Source: Mesaphorura yosii
Lineage: Eukaryota; Arthropoda; Collembola; Poduromorpha; Tullbergiidae
Reading direction: 5' to 3'
Assembly: GCA_009869945.1 (NCBI GenBank)
Contig: WIXG01000204.1
Location: 62,001-126,000, forward strand
Length of the DNA: 64,000 bases
The position numbers and the translations under genes were made by a program. Below, piece after piece: positions 20,648 through 34,600 of this stretch; position 1 is the first letter of the stretch, and each line of letters starts with the position of its first letter. The notes under the pieces are model-generated. The model was given only the letters and a program-made list of their open reading frames with translations, had not been told where the DNA came from and ran no database searches.

Positions 20648-21811
20648 TCAGGAAATGGGGCGGTGGTACCTCGACGCCCGATCCGTGCGCCGCCGCACAA
20701 TCTCGTCCTGCACCAGGTTGAAAACCGTCGAGATGAGCGCCATGCCCAGCAGAATGTACGCGGAAGAGATCAGCAAGGATATCTGGACAATGGAATTAAA
20801 TGTACCGCATGTATAGGCAATTAAGGACAGTCCAATGACTCAAATGCTTGCAATGGGACTTACGTGCTTAGAATGTGGGTCGAGCATGCCGCCGAAGCCG
20901 ATGGTTGCTAGAGAAGCGAAGCAGAAGAAAAGCGCATCGATGAACGACCAGCCCTCGAGCCACCAGAAAACACCGGCACCGCCCGCCAAGTACGCGAGAA
21001 GGAGGAAGAGGGAGAGAGGAATCGGGACTCCGACGGAGGACGACGCTGTGGTGCCCGCCCCTCGACGAGGTCGCGTGGTCCTTGCGTAGAGGGAGCGGAA
21101 GCAGCGGGCGAGGTAGTCGCCGACGGTGGCGAGGTAGCAGAGCGTGAGTGGAATGCCGATGCAGGCGTAGACGACCGTCAGGATGCGCCCGGAGAGGGAC
21201 CGCGGACTCACGCTTCCATAACCTAGATTCGGATAAAGACGACAAGACAAGAATTAAACTTGTCCATATGGGAATAATCCAATTCTATCTAAAAACACTG
21301 AATTTAGTAAAAAAAAAATGTCCACTTTACCAATCGTCGTGATGAGCGTAAGAGAGTAGAGCAGTGCCGCCGGGAAGTTATGGAGTGCGTTGTCCTCGTA
21401 CGCGTCTCCTCCGCCCGACCCGAACACAGGCCCCAGCCCTGTACCCGTGCTCCCGGGGAGGCCCCCGAGAGGCATTTCGTCGCTGCTGCGTAGGACGAAC
21501 CTGAGAATATCGTCCTGGAAGCGCTGGAGCTCGAGTTCGGCGAGGGAGGTCCAGTTGGACTCGTAGAAGACATTGAGTTCGAGGGTGAGAACCCACAGAC
21601 GCTGCACGGTGATGTTGCGGATCGACTCCAGCTCGGCGCCGCCTGGTCCGTGCTTCGGAAGCGTGAGCTCTCGCATCGTCGCCCCGCTACCGACCCCTCC
21701 ACTGGCATGGTCAGTTTCGAGGAGGAAGAAGGCGGTGGCGCCCAGCAGAATGTACATCGACAGCGCGATGCACACGCTGGCGATTGACAGACAGCAGCGA
21801 CCCTCACACAT
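20648..21811 (-). CDS. two-pore-domain (K2P) potassium channel, 324 aa
   Basis: Three exons, high to low: 21811-21331, 21222-20864, 20782-20648, with all phases consistent. TM1 is residues ~8-31, followed by a long first extracellular loop with N-I-T and N-W-T glycosylation sites. The first selectivity filter T-I-G-Y-G spans the exon 1/2 junction, and the second reads T-I-G-F-G before the end of exon 2. TM4 contains Y-I-L-L-G-M-A-L-I-S-T-V-F-N-L-V-Q, a K2P hallmark. Two such subunits form a background potassium channel in the plasma membrane. The stop at 20648-20650 is in a readthrough context, with a 129-codon extension. The gene sits just downstream of the Fife-like gene on the same strand. 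Confidence 0.9.
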
Positions 21812-22642
21812 TGTTGTGTTTCTGGGCCCGGCGGGACGCGTTCACAGCCACAGTCACAACCGACATTATAGAAGAGAGTGAAATCAGTGTGTGCGTGTAA
21901 ATGCAAGTTAAGGAAAAATTCAGTTGATATTTGCTGTTTATGATTTGCGAATTCTTGCAGATACTGTGCAGTAACAATGGTAATGGCTCAGTGTCTTTTG
22001 CAGTGCAGTGCAGTGCAGTGCGTAGCGAGCTATCACAATTACAGGTTGTTGCTCTTCATCTCCGCACACGAACGAGTGAGGCTGCGCAGATTCGTCTCAC
22101 TGTGCTATATCGATCGATCTCGAAGAACGAGGCTTCGGAGTGCATGAATCTGCGACTACCGCACTGTGTCAGTTATGCTTTCTCTCACACTTTCTCTTGC
22201 GCTCGGGCTCGCACTCGCTGACACGTTTACCTGAGTCTTCTTGTTGACGTGCTGGTCTTCTTCAGCGTTCACAAATCCATAAGCTAGGCCAGACAAGCCA
22301 TTCCACGCCATGCCAAACCAACGCCTTGTCTTTCAACCTCCCGTACTTTTATCGTTTGATTCCAGTACATTTCTCTTTGGTCACGTCTTTTATTCACCGA
22401 AATATAAAAAGACGTGCTCGTGGGACAAAGACGATACAAAGAAATGACAAATTGGACCACAAATTATTAGTACGCTACCGTGAATGGAATGTGGGTAAAG
22501 GAAATACTAAGGACGAAGAAGTCTGCAATGTGAATAAGTCATCAAAAGTCATCTCAGTTGCAGTATCCGTAGTCGTAATCATCAACTGTCAGTATAATTT
22601 CAATGCTCAGTGCTGGAATACGTTGACAGAGCGAAAGCTCGA
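21812..22642. other. intergenic between Fife-like gene and K2P
   Basis: It contains the K2P promoter/5' UTR and the 3' UTR of the Fife-like gene. A short GCAGT tandem (gcagtgcagtgcagtgcag) lies near 22000-22020. No coding frame of interest. Confidence 0.45.
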
Positions 22643-25600
22643 TTATTCCGGAGACATGACTCCAGTGTCCACGCCCGCCCCCGCAGCTGCCGTCTGATCT
22701 TCTGCCGCTCCTGTTGCAGCAGCCTCGGGTGGCTTCACGAGTCGGTACAAATGTGGTCGCTCGTCAATGACGCCCTCATCTGCAAGTAAGGCTACATTTT
22801 TAATCATCTCGTCTCCCTGCGGCCGCCACTGAGCCATAAGCACACAGAGCTCGTCTCTACAAAGAAGTACCTGACAACTGGAGTGTGACGGTGCCAAGAC
22901 AAATGTCGGCTCCGTTGTTGGCATTCTGCGCAGTAAAGTGCCAGGCGGAGACTTCGAGTGTTTTCTTGGCCAGTTCCGCTGAGCTGATGTTTGGGTAAAC
23001 TGCGGGAATAAACCAGCGCAGTACAGAAATTAATCATGAAACTAAACGCCCATGTGCGTGTGTTCCGGCCGCCTTACCCATCGTTTGATTCCACACTGGC
23101 ACGCTCGTGTTTGGGATATGCCGCGTGCGCCGTTGATTCTGGATAGTCTTGGGCGGCATTAGCGAGACCAGCACGTAGGGGTCCAGACCTGGCGCGTGGC
23201 CGTGTCCGTGCAGATGTGGACTGTGCGCGTGCATGTCAGCCTGCGCCGCCACTACGCCTGGCGGAGGAACGACAGGCAACTTCGCCTTGAGCACCGTCAC
23301 GTAGAGAATCGCCACTTTCGGATCGTGGCAGATCTGCAGCTGGATTTGGCCGCCTCGGTTGCTCGGCTTCCGCTGCACTCGACGGCGCATCACACGCAAG
23401 AGCCCTCCTCCTCCGCCACTCCCGCCGTTCGACGCCTGGGCGAGGCTTCCTGTGCTGCCGTACAACGACCCGAGGCTCCCGAGCGACACGATGCTGCCAC
23501 GTCGCTTCTTCTTTGGAGTCGCTTTCACATCCTCGGCCACGGTTGTGCTGGCAGCCGCAGCGGCGGCGGCAGCAGCAGCCCCGTGCCCATTCGCTTGGTT
23601 AGCATGCTGAGGAGCGGAGCCTTGCGTTGGCCCAGAAATGCTGCCGCTTCGCAGTGCGAACAGATGCGTCCGCGGATGTTTGCGCGGGGTTTCCTCGTTG
23701 GTCGTCACCGTCGAACTGGACGGAGACCGCCGAATTTCGGGCCCTGCACCACCGCCTCCGGTGGCCAGCATCAACGCTGTCGCGCTGCCCCCGCTTCCGG
23801 TGCTTCGCCTGTGCTGCTGTTCGTCACTCGCTCGCCTTGAGCCCCCTGTCATGGCTGCCTCCTCTACGTCGTCCAAGTTGGGCGGGTTGGACTCGTTGGA
23901 GCTGTCATTCGTCAGGCAGCCAACGCGCGCCTTGCCAGTGTGGATGTTGAAGTTGCTCCGTATCAGAAGCTGCAGCGTGTCCGTCTCGATCGTCTCGAGA
24001 AGACACTGAGAGTCCTCGAACGTCTTGTTCTCCATCGGAATCCCGTTCACCTCGAGCACAAGGTCTCCCTCCTGAAGAAGCGTTATACTCGAGTCGCCTT
24101 CGTGCTCCCGCTCCTGGCGCTCCACGAAAGCGGGACTGAGCTTCGCGATGTAGGCGCCGAGCTGACCGCCGGTGGCCGGCACTTCCTTCCCGCCCACGAT
24201 GCGGAATCCGTACTCGTACGAGGAGCCGTACATGTCCGGGTCACGGGACACTGTTACCCGCACCGTCGAGTGGCTGTAGTGACGAGGGCCACCCGGGGGT
24301 TCCACGACCGGGATCAGATCCTCCAGATTGTCCAGATTATCCGTCATTTCCTCCATCGCAGCGGAAGGGAAGGGCAGATCTGCTTGTTCGGAGTAGAATT
24401 CTGAGGGCAGAGGTGGCGCACTTGGGACGCTGGCCGATGGACGTGGCCGAGCAGGCCAAGACCTGCCCGACGGGCTTGCATCCAGCGGCTGCTCATCGCT
24501 GCTGGTGGTCATGACGGATTCGCGGCGATCGTGATCCTCGAACGAGGCTGCTCGCAATGCGTTCAGCTTTGGTATCGTCTGCACCGGTGGCGCGGTTGCG
24601 GGTGCTGGTGGCGCGACATGGCGCCTGAGTCCTGGAATGAAACGCAACGCAAGTCGAGACGTGTCGGGTCCGATCACTGACGGTACATGGCACACGAGAC
24701 GAGAACGAGCGTGGCGTGGCGTGGGCGTGTCGTTGGCCCCGAGCGCCGATCAGCGAGTGAAGAACGGACACAGAGCAGAGAAGAAGGAAGGACAAGACGA
24801 AAGACCAGAATGCAATGTACGGAAAGAGAATACAAAGAGATCAGAATCGGAACGAGTACGAGTGTCAGGCATTCCAGGAAGATCGACGGCCGCGGCCGGT
24901 GGGTCGCAGTCGCAATACAATGCAGTGCCGGAGCAGTGTAGGCAGTCCGACCGCAAGGACACGGCCGGACAAGGACGTAAAACCACATGTGACGAGTGGA
25001 CCACGTGGCTCGTGGCTCGTGTCGGGGCCGGAGCCGACCGGACACGGGGACAGGACATGGAGAGTGAACAATCAACAGTCAACAGTCAACAGTGAACAAT
25101 CAACAGTGTCAAGAGTGAATGCATTTTAATTGAAAATCGTATCATTCGTCCAGAATCCACAACTCCATACTCCCATAATTCCATAATTCCATAAATCCAT
25201 AAATCCAATTCGCAAATCGACATGACTCGATGGGTGACTAACGAGGAGTGGAGCACACGCAGCACGCAGCAGTTAGTAACAGTAACATAGCATAGCACAA
25301 AGTAACGGAGACACGTAACGTGTGGTTGTGGTTAACGTGACGCAATAATCAATAATCAATAATCAATCGTAAAGAGAGTAACAGTGTCATAGAGATTTAT
25401 GCTTATACAAAATGATATCGTGGTAATTTAATTGCTATCGCTATGCTAGGATACGAGCGAGGTGAGGTGCTGCAGCTGTCGCCTCCAGCCAGCACACACG
25501 GCACACTAATAACAATGAGTAGAGTAGTGTCCTAATTAGCAGCTGCTTAGCCTAACATGCACGCAAGCACTCGTTACGGTTTAGTCAAACTACTGGAAGA

Positions 25601-28600
25601 AGAATGTTTGAAAGAAGCGGCTAACAAGAGTAGTAGTATGTAGTCATAGTAATTAATTAGTAATTAATTATAGTAGTAAGTTGGTTTCGCTTTCGCTACC
25701 TGACTAACAACAACGCTAAATAACAACAGTAACAAATACTGGCTAGTTATTGTTTCGAGTTGATTGCTTCATTGATCGTCTTCGTCTTCTTCGTCGTCGT
25801 CATGTACGTCGCTCAAAGACTACTGACTGATTTGGTATGTATGTAAGTATTTGCATTCCATTGCAAGTTGCTTAGACGCTAGACTTAGTCATTAGCTAGT
25901 AGGGTCGCTAATTATGTGTAGACGATTAGGTGATAGGAGCAGAGATCAAACACGAGAGAAGAGTAGACAATTTGTTAATCGTACGCGCACATGAGAGAGA
26001 GAGAGAGAACGAGAAGAAGAGTGGAGAAATGGTTCCGTCGAGTCCAGAGACGTTAGAGAGACTTCAGAGGGCGTGGCAGGACCGTACCAGCAGCACAGCA
26101 CAGCACAGGAGTTTGAGTCGGTGGGTGGGTGTGTCATCGTCGAGTCGCCGGAACTTAACTTATCAGCTGATTATGTTTGCGTAGGCATTCGCGGGCACTG
26201 CACACATAGAAAGAACAGAAGAGGTCACGGTCAGGCCACGTGACATCATGGCTTCATGCGACGCACGCGGACAGGGCAGGTACACGTTTCGTGGCACAGA
26301 GGGCGGGCAGGGAGACCGACACGGATCGGCAGTGTTGAGGCGTCGTCCGTGGCGGCTCCGACCGGCGCAGGGGCCGGTCGTGGCCTCAAAGCATGGTGCG
26401 GAAGGGGAGGAGGGAAGAAGTGGGGGCTGAAGAAGAAGGCAAGCGAGAAAGAGGCGAAGACTTGCCTTTCGAACCCACGCCCACGCGCCCCGACGGAACG
26501 CCTCCGCCCAGTGGCGCAGAGCCGAGGTCCTCTAGGAGCCGTCGGGACCGGGTGGGCATGTCGGGCAGGAGCGGCATCGCGGCGGGCGTCGCGCCCAGCT
26601 CGCTCACGAGACTGTCCGTGTCCATGCTCGCGAGATCCTCGTTCCAGCCCGCGTAGCGCTGATCGTAGTCGCTGATGAGACCGGAACTCAGCCCGAGCCC
26701 GCCGACGCGCGCCCCGCCTCCGCTCCGGAACGTTGAGGCGATGCGGTCGATGCTTTTGTCCTCCTCGCTGGCGGTCGGACTCGTGATGTAGTAGCCCGCC
26801 GTCCCGCCACCGTACTGTGCGTGCGGTGGTTGGTGGCGCTGCGGCTGTTTGTAGTGTAGCGAGCGCGCAGCCTCCCATTCGTACTGGTCGCGAAGGAGCT
26901 GATCCACGGACTTGAGCACCGAGTGCTGGCGCTGTTCCCCGTCGTAGTCCAGGCTCGCAGAGGACTTATACAGCGCCTGCCGCCGTCGCGCAATCTCCGC
27001 CTTGATCTTAGCCTTCTTCTCCTCGCGGCTGAGCAGATCTTCCTCCTCGTCGTCCTCGCTCATGAGCGGCGAAGGGTGCCAGGAACGCGACTTGCGGTGT
27101 TTGCGGAGCGAGTGACGCTTCGAGCCGCCCAGCGAACGTGGCATAGTGGCTGATGAGATGGACGAGGCGGCGCCGAGCGCGGATGCAGAACTCAGCCACA
27201 TTTCACCGTCGCTCCGCCGTCGACGAGCGCTCCAGAGCGGCGACCCCCACAGCCCCATTTCCTCTTCATTTCCCGGTCCGCCGACTCCCGCCCCGCCGCC
27301 GGCGAGGCTGCTGATGGCCGTCTCGCGTAGAATGCCGCCGGCGGAGGCGAAGGAGGGTGCGAGGTAGGACTGCGAGCGATCCCACTCGCCGAGCATGGGC
27401 GGGAGGAGCGAGGAGCCGTTCGTTCCGGAAGTGAGGGACTCGTGCTCGTAGGATTTGTAGGCGGGGAGTGTGGCTGCGTGGTGGCGGTGGTCACGGAGGC
27501 TCAGAAGTGCGGCCGCACCCTGCGCAAAAGAAGGAGTTAGTGTGGAGGAGCGGTTCGGGTGTGGCGGGCGAGACACGGAACACGAATGCAACGCAATGCA
27601 ATGCTACGGCGGCCACAACGACAGACAAAGACAGCAGCAACGACAACGACAAGAAAGAGCGTTTAATGGCGGCGATGGACGTTAAGGCGCGCGCAGGCGG
27701 CTGGCGCGGGTGTTTGAGAAGTTTGCATGGCAACGAAACGCTGAAAGTACAGAACCGAAAAGAGAGAGCACTACGAGACAGAAACCGAAGAGAGAACCGA
27801 AAAGGGGCACAGACAGACACGGAACCAAGAACGAAAGGCAAGCGCGTGCTGCTGCGATGCAATGAATGGAACTCGGCAAGCGAATGAATGTCAGTGTCAT
27901 ACTCGGTGTGGGTCGCTCCCGATGCTCGCCTCCATTGCCGCGATACTCAGGCCGTGGTCGCCGTCCGCCGCCGTCTCCTTGATGGGGGAGAAGGCCAGGT
28001 AGCCGCACGCCTTGGGGTCAGACAACTGCCGGCGGTGCACGACGCCCTGCCCGCTGTGGTGATTGAGCTTCCTGCTCAGAATCGGACTCGCCCCTGCAGA
28101 ACGACTCAAGCCAGACACGTTCCGGGCCAACTCGGACCGACAGCTGCTGTGTCACCAAACGAATCAGATCAGTGCTTTGCTTTCGCGAACCAAACAGAGC
28201 CATGGCCAGAGCCCACCATCAGTGAATACAACGCAAAGGAAATAAAAGGCGCGGACGCTCCAGCCAGCGCAGCACCCCAAACTCCCGAAGCCAGAAGCAA
28301 TGCACAAGTCGTTAGCAAATTGAAAGAGCAGGTTTTGCTTGTCGTTATGAAAGTACTGCTTGCTTGGAATTCGGAGCAATTTGGGACTCACTGGCCGGCA
28401 GCTGAATGTTTGTTGGGCGGGTCGCCAGAGGTGACTGACTGAGGTGGTGTGGTGAACTGAGTGGAATTGTTGTGTGCCTGTGCCACTTTGCAAGAACAGA
28501 AACAAACGAAAACGAAATCAAACGCAAACGCAACGCACGTACACGAAGGAACCAGAAACTAAAAACTGAGCCCAACTGACCGGGAAGAAAGAAATCGCTA

Positions 28601-31600
28601 CCAACGCAACAATGAAACTATGACGACGACGACGGAACATGGTTCTCTTGGAGATTCGCATGGTCTCGAAGCTTCGCTACTGAATCGGAGCAGTGACGAG
28701 TCCGCTTACCTGTCACGAGACGCCGTCAGCGAGGAAAGACGCGAGCCCAGCTCCCGATCGCGCTCGCGCAGCGCCTCCAGCCGCTTCCTCTCGTCTGCGA
28801 GCAGCTGCCTCCGCTCCTCCTGCAGCTGCTCACGCAGCGTGTTGATGTAGTTGGGGAACTCAGACTCGCTCATCTGGCTGTAGCCACCCGGCCCGCCGCC
28901 CCGGTGCAGGAGGTGGCGTAGGTCAGGCGGGAGGCACGCGGCCAACTCCTCCATGTTGGTGCTCCAACTGTCCCACGTCTTGTAGCTCGGGTACAGCCCA
29001 GATAGCACCGACGTCGTCGTCGTCAGCTCGGTGGGATGCGTCAGCCCTGACGTGGTCGTCCGAAGTCGCATGCTCGAGAGCAGCGACGGCTGCGAGAAAA
29101 GCGAGGCAGAGAGCGGAAACTGTGCAGATGTCCCCAGCATGGAGCCCTGCTGCTGCGAGAAGTGAGGCGGTGGAACCGTGCTTAGAATGCTCGACCCTGG
29201 AATACAGAAAAAATTAACTCAGCCTTTCGGTCATGAAATCGAGATTACCGAGATCAGGCACGATGTGTAAGAATTTGGCAATTCTATCGGTTGGAGTTGT
29301 TAAAAACATTTCTTAATGTTATAATGAGTCACCTTGAAGTAGGCCCAGGGCTGATCCTGGTCGTGGCACAGGCTCCACGGCTATCTTCCGTAGGTTGCTT
29401 TCGCTCGCACTGGGTCGAGTCAGGCCGCCGAGACCGAAAGAACGCTCGTCAATTCGATAGGAAGGCGACATCGATCTGAACATTAAAATTGCAAAATTGC
29501 AGCACGTATTAAATTTGCAAAGCAATGAAAATAAACGTGAGTGATTTACCTAAATGCTTCGTGTACTCGTTGTCTTTCTCGCTTCTTGCTGGAAGGCAGT
29601 GGGGCCGCTTCTTGATCGGGTGGCAGACAGGGAAGTTTGCGTCTCATTCGCAACGACTTTTGTGAGTCTGTCTCGCTCATCGTGTCAGAGGAGTCGTAAG
29701 CGAGCGCGGCCAGTTCTCGTCCGCTGCGAGGAGTGCCCACGGGCGTGAGGACGGGCGTCGTCGCTCCGAGTGGAGTCACCGCCAGCGGCTGCATAAGCAC
29801 ATTCGGTGTGAGGCTCATGCCGCCCGTCACAGAGGAGGGGATGAGCAAGGCGGAGGAGGCGATCAGGTCGCGCCGGATGTCGGTGGAGCCCGAGGGAAAG
29901 TGTGCACGTCGGCTGGACTTCTTCAGGTGCTGCTGCTGGTGTTGCAGTGCCATCTGCTGCTGGTACATGAACGCCTGTGACGGAGACATACCACCAATCA
30001 CACCGACGCCAAGCGGCTGCTGTTGAGCACCCAGCGCCATGCCGGCAACGCCCAACTGCGCAGCCTGCTGCTGGGCCGCTGTTTGACCGAGCAGGGCACC
30101 GGCCCCCAAATCCACGCCAGGTAGGCCGCTTGGCTGTGAGGAGTACGGAAACTGCTGCAGGAGACTCTTTTGTTGCTGGAGGAGCTGCTGTTGCTGCTGT
30201 TGCAGAGTGGGATCCTCTCGCACTGCGAAGGCTGACGGTTGCGTGGGCTGGAGCAGAGTCGACTGTGGCTGCGAAAGTTGTTGCTGCATCGGAGGCTGTG
30301 GGACGCCCCCCTGAAGTTGGTGCTGCTGTTCAAGAGTGGTTCCGTACTGAGGAATGGGCTGCAGAAACTGTTCGTAGGGCGAACGTGGCTGGGCCATCCC
30401 CTGCGCCTGCTGCGAGCGCATAAACATGTCAAGCTTGTCGTCGGTGGGCGATGGGCGCGGCGAAGTCCCGAGACCCAAAGCACGGCTGAAGTCCGCGATG
30501 AGGCCACTGATGGATTTGTTCGGGCCTTGTCCTGGAGCCCCAGGCTGAGCGCCCGGTGCCAAGTGCGGGTCGATGGCAGTCGACTGCTGCTGTCCCGTGC
30601 TGAGATACTGCTGCTGGGCCTGAGCTGAATGTGAGTCGGGCTGAAAGGGTGACGTCGAGCGAATGTCCCAGGGACTCAGTTGAGTCCCAGACGCTTGTTG
30701 CTGTGCTTGTTGCGCTTCTAGTTGCTGTTGGTTCTGCAGCAATTGCTGCGCCATCATCTGCTGCTGCTGGATCTGCTGCTGTTGTTGCTGTGATGGTGCT
30801 GTGGGCGCAGGGGCCGAGGTGGGTTGCTGAAAGTACGAGCCAGGGGCCGTCAGACCGGGAGTTTGTTGCTGTGCGCCAGGCGCGAAGGGCCCCGAAACTG
30901 CCGGAGGGGCATGAAGCGGATCTGGCTGAGAGTACTGAGGTAGTGCTGGTTGCTGTGTCTGCTGCTGCGGGAGCATGTTGGGGTCCAGGGGCCCTAAAAC
31001 AGGCATCTGGGGCACTGCTGGCTGCATGGGTTGTCCTGGAGGCTGCTGCTGCTGCATTCCGTACGCGGGATCCATGGAGGTAGGCACTGCGTACTGTGAC
31101 TGCCGCATCTGGTTCTGATTGTTCCACTCGTTGATATTGTCAACCGTCCGCTGCATCTGAAAAGCCCACAAGGGACATATAAAGTGCTAACCATCACCAC
31201 CGCTAAATAAATAATATCCCAAAGTAATGAAATCATAGAGCACAGAAGTTGTCTGAATTATGCAACCTGGGGGAAAACTGTTGAACTTGGTGGGAATGCG
31301 AACAACGTGGAAAAGTCAAAAATATATCTCGGGCTGCCAAAAATGGGTAAACCCATAACCACATAAGATGTGCTAAGATAAATTAGCCGTGCTCCTGTAG
31401 TTCTAGGGAGATGCTTGAATATTGGAGCATGACTCGTAACTCAGTTACCTGCTGCTGCTGGAGTGTCTGCGGTTGTGGTGAGATTGAGTGAAACTCAGCT
31501 CCAGGATGCTGTTGCTGCGACGGCGGAATGAGTGGTTGTTGAGTATATTGCTGCTGCTGTTGCGCCAACTGTTGCTGCGTATTATTGTTTGGAGCGTACG

Positions 31601-34600
31601 CCAAGTTGCCCTGAGTGTCCAGCATGTGCTGCTGTTGCTGATGGTCCAGGGGCATCCGCTGTTGCTGCTGCTGTGCATGCATTGATTGAGAAGGCAGTCG
31701 GTTGTCTAGAGATCGCTGAGGTCGCAGTTGAGGCCGAATCGCGTTATTGTGCTGCTGAGCGTCGCCGTGCATCAACATCCCGCCTCCTAGAGACACACCT
31801 ACAGCTTAAATTGTGGACTAGGGGGCACGCTTGTGAAAATATGCGATTGCAGCTGGGTGCCAACGCTCAAAAACGGGTACCGGACCAGAGTTTTTCCTTT
31901 GCAGCAGCGGCTTACAGTCGCAGCGGTCGGCAGTGTCGACGAGAGCGGCGAAGAGAGAAGAGATTTTAATCATGGGCACGGGAAAGGGTTGGTGGACAAG
32001 GATCGAGATTCAGGGGCGGCAAGAGTGAAGAGAAACATGTGCAAAGCTTTAAGTGAATTAAGAGACAGAGAAAGCATGAGTAAGAAATCTGAGTGCTGTG
32101 TTGCCCGACTGGTGTGGCCCCGTCTGTGAGGTGTGTGCTGAGTCTGAACAATGAAAGCGGTTGATCGAGCGATCTGCGTACGAGTGAGCCAAGAAATGAT
32201 CATGATGTAGCGACGGCAACAATTAAGGGACCAGAGTTTTTCCATGTAATACAAGAAAACAACCCGGAACGCAACCGAAACAGAAAACTCCGTGGCATGC
32301 ACATCGAGCGAATGAACGGCAACGGGGGCCACCACAACAACCAAATAAAACAAGGAAACACAAGAAAGAAAGCAACCAAGGATAACCACGTGTCACAACG
32401 ACGAAGAGCAGCAACAGTCACAGATTGGACAGCGGCGATGGCTTTACTTACTGAGTGAAGGGGTCGGGAGGAGGAGGGGTCGAGGAGCCTTCTCTCGTCT
32501 ACATGTTCGGCCTGACGGCCTGCATGGCACTGCACTGCTATGGCTATGGTCATCAGTTCAGTCGCGCTTGGGGGATTCTGAGGGTCTATTCGTACGGAAT
32601 CATCATTTTCATTCGCGTCTCTTTTCGCATGAGTCGAGCGAGCAAAGAATGCCGTGTGCAGTCTGTCCCGTGCGAACTGCGTCTGGAAAAACTCTGGTTC
32701 GACTTAATTCTTGTTGCTGCGGCGCCACAAAGTACACAGTCAGTCAGGCAGTACGAAGACGGGCACGGCCACGGCGATAGCATGGCATGGCATGGCATGA
32801 CGGCGGATGAAAGAAGAGAGCAAAGAGAAAGTCGCACAAGAGCGAGCGCGAGCAGGTGCATGAGGCTGTTCATGAATCCGGAATTAGCCGTAAAAGTTTG
32901 CCCATCACATAGCCTCCTGCGCCCGGACTCGCCGTTTACGTTTGTCATATACACGACAGAGAAAGTCATCGGTTCGATCCCTGAGATTCGATTACGCGGT
33001 CGAAAGTATGAAAGTAGCAATTTAAGAAAAACGAAAGTAAACAACGCGTAAAATAGTGACTAGACTTTGACTATGACATGAGTAAAGTAAGACTGAGAAC
33101 TGAGAAGAGACTTGTAGTGGCCTTGCCCGTCTCGGGAGGAGCAAGAGCCAAGATGCAGGGGCAGGGAAGGGAAATGGAGCTCGTGCATGCAGCGCTTACC
33201 TGTTGACGGCTGTTGTGGGTGCGGCTGTGAGTGAGACGCACCCTTCGTCTTGGTGCGGTGCTGTTTGGTGCGCTTGAGACTCGTTACGAGGTCAGCGCCC
33301 GTCGGACTCCCGCCCTCGTCCTCCTCCTCCGGGATCGTGTATACCTCGCCCGGCGTGTGCTCGTACAGCCCCGCCAAGTCGTCGCCCGCCATCGCACTCT
33401 GCGCCCCTCCCAAGCCGTACTCGCCGCTCTTCCCCGGCAGCTCTTCGTCCGACTCGGACTCCTCCGTCGAACTCGGGTAGTCGTCGAGCTCCGTCATCAC
33501 GATCGACTTGCGCTGCTCGGGGTACTTCGAATGACGCACCGTCACCGCCGTGCCGCTGCTGCTCGCAAAGGACCCGGTCATGCCCTCGGGTGGTGACTGA
33601 ATGAGGGAGATGGGCGACGGCAGTGGGCTGGACGACGCCAGAGACTGAATCTCTTCGGGCGACGGCGACGGCGAGCGTGGTTTCTCCATCAGACGCTTGG
33701 TGGAGAAGTCTTCCATGGCGGACTGCAGTTTGTTAAACTCCTCCATCAGCGCTTGCGCCTTCTTCTCCTCTGCGCTCGGGCTGTGGCGCGTGGGTGGTGC
33801 TGGCGCTGGCGCCGTGTATTGCTGTTGCTGCGGCTGGTGAACGCTGTACGAGGACGACGGGACTGGCTGTTGCGTGTGTGCTTGCATGTGTTCGGAGGGA
33901 GGCGGCGACAGAGTGCGGGCGGTGTACGAGTAGGGCTGTTGCTGCGGCTTATCCTCCTCTTCGAGACTAAGGGAGCGCGAATGCACGAATGTTTTTGCGA
34001 ACGCGGAGTGGGTTGCGTGCGCGAGAGTGGTTGAGGAGGGGGTGGACACGGGAGTGCTCATGCTGGGAGTAAGTTGTTCGGGAGGGGTCAGTGGGGAAAG
34101 AATGTGCGACTCCTGCGAGAAGCCGTACGCTTGCACGGGACGCGACGTGTACGTCTCCGTCGGCATCCCCCGCGCGCCCTGCTGCTGCAGGGTGATTGGC
34201 CGCTCTTCTCGCGGCTGCTCCATCGACACTGTCACGGGCGTGCCCGCTCCCGTTGTCACTGCCGCTGCTACCGGAGCCCCAAACTCGATCGCGGTTCCTC
34301 TCCCGTTGTAGCCTGACGTATCGTATTGGGATGCCTGCGTCGTGGGAGACTCCTGCTCCTCCGACCTGTACTCACTTTCATCTTGCATTCCCCAGCCGCG
34401 TCCTTGGGCTTGACCCGGACCCACACCGCGGCGTCCGTCCTCCCATTCCATCTGCAAACAAGAGACCAAGTTCGCAGTCGTCGAAAGAGAAATTTCGACA
34501 GAGAAACAAATTCGATTTCGATTTTAAAGCAAGAGCCCCAGTTTTTCTTGTTTGGGCTTACTGGTGGCACTTGTGATTGTGTCTGTGGTTGCTGCTGTTG

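Noticed and set aside
25065..25370. Tandem aacagtc, ccataat and aataatc runs as a possible CRISPR-like or regulatory array
   Set aside because: Units are 6-8 bp without spacers; ordinary microsatellites within an intron.
32931..33010. ggttcgatccc resembling a tRNA B box
   Set aside because: No A box at the right distance and the arms do not pair into a cloverleaf.
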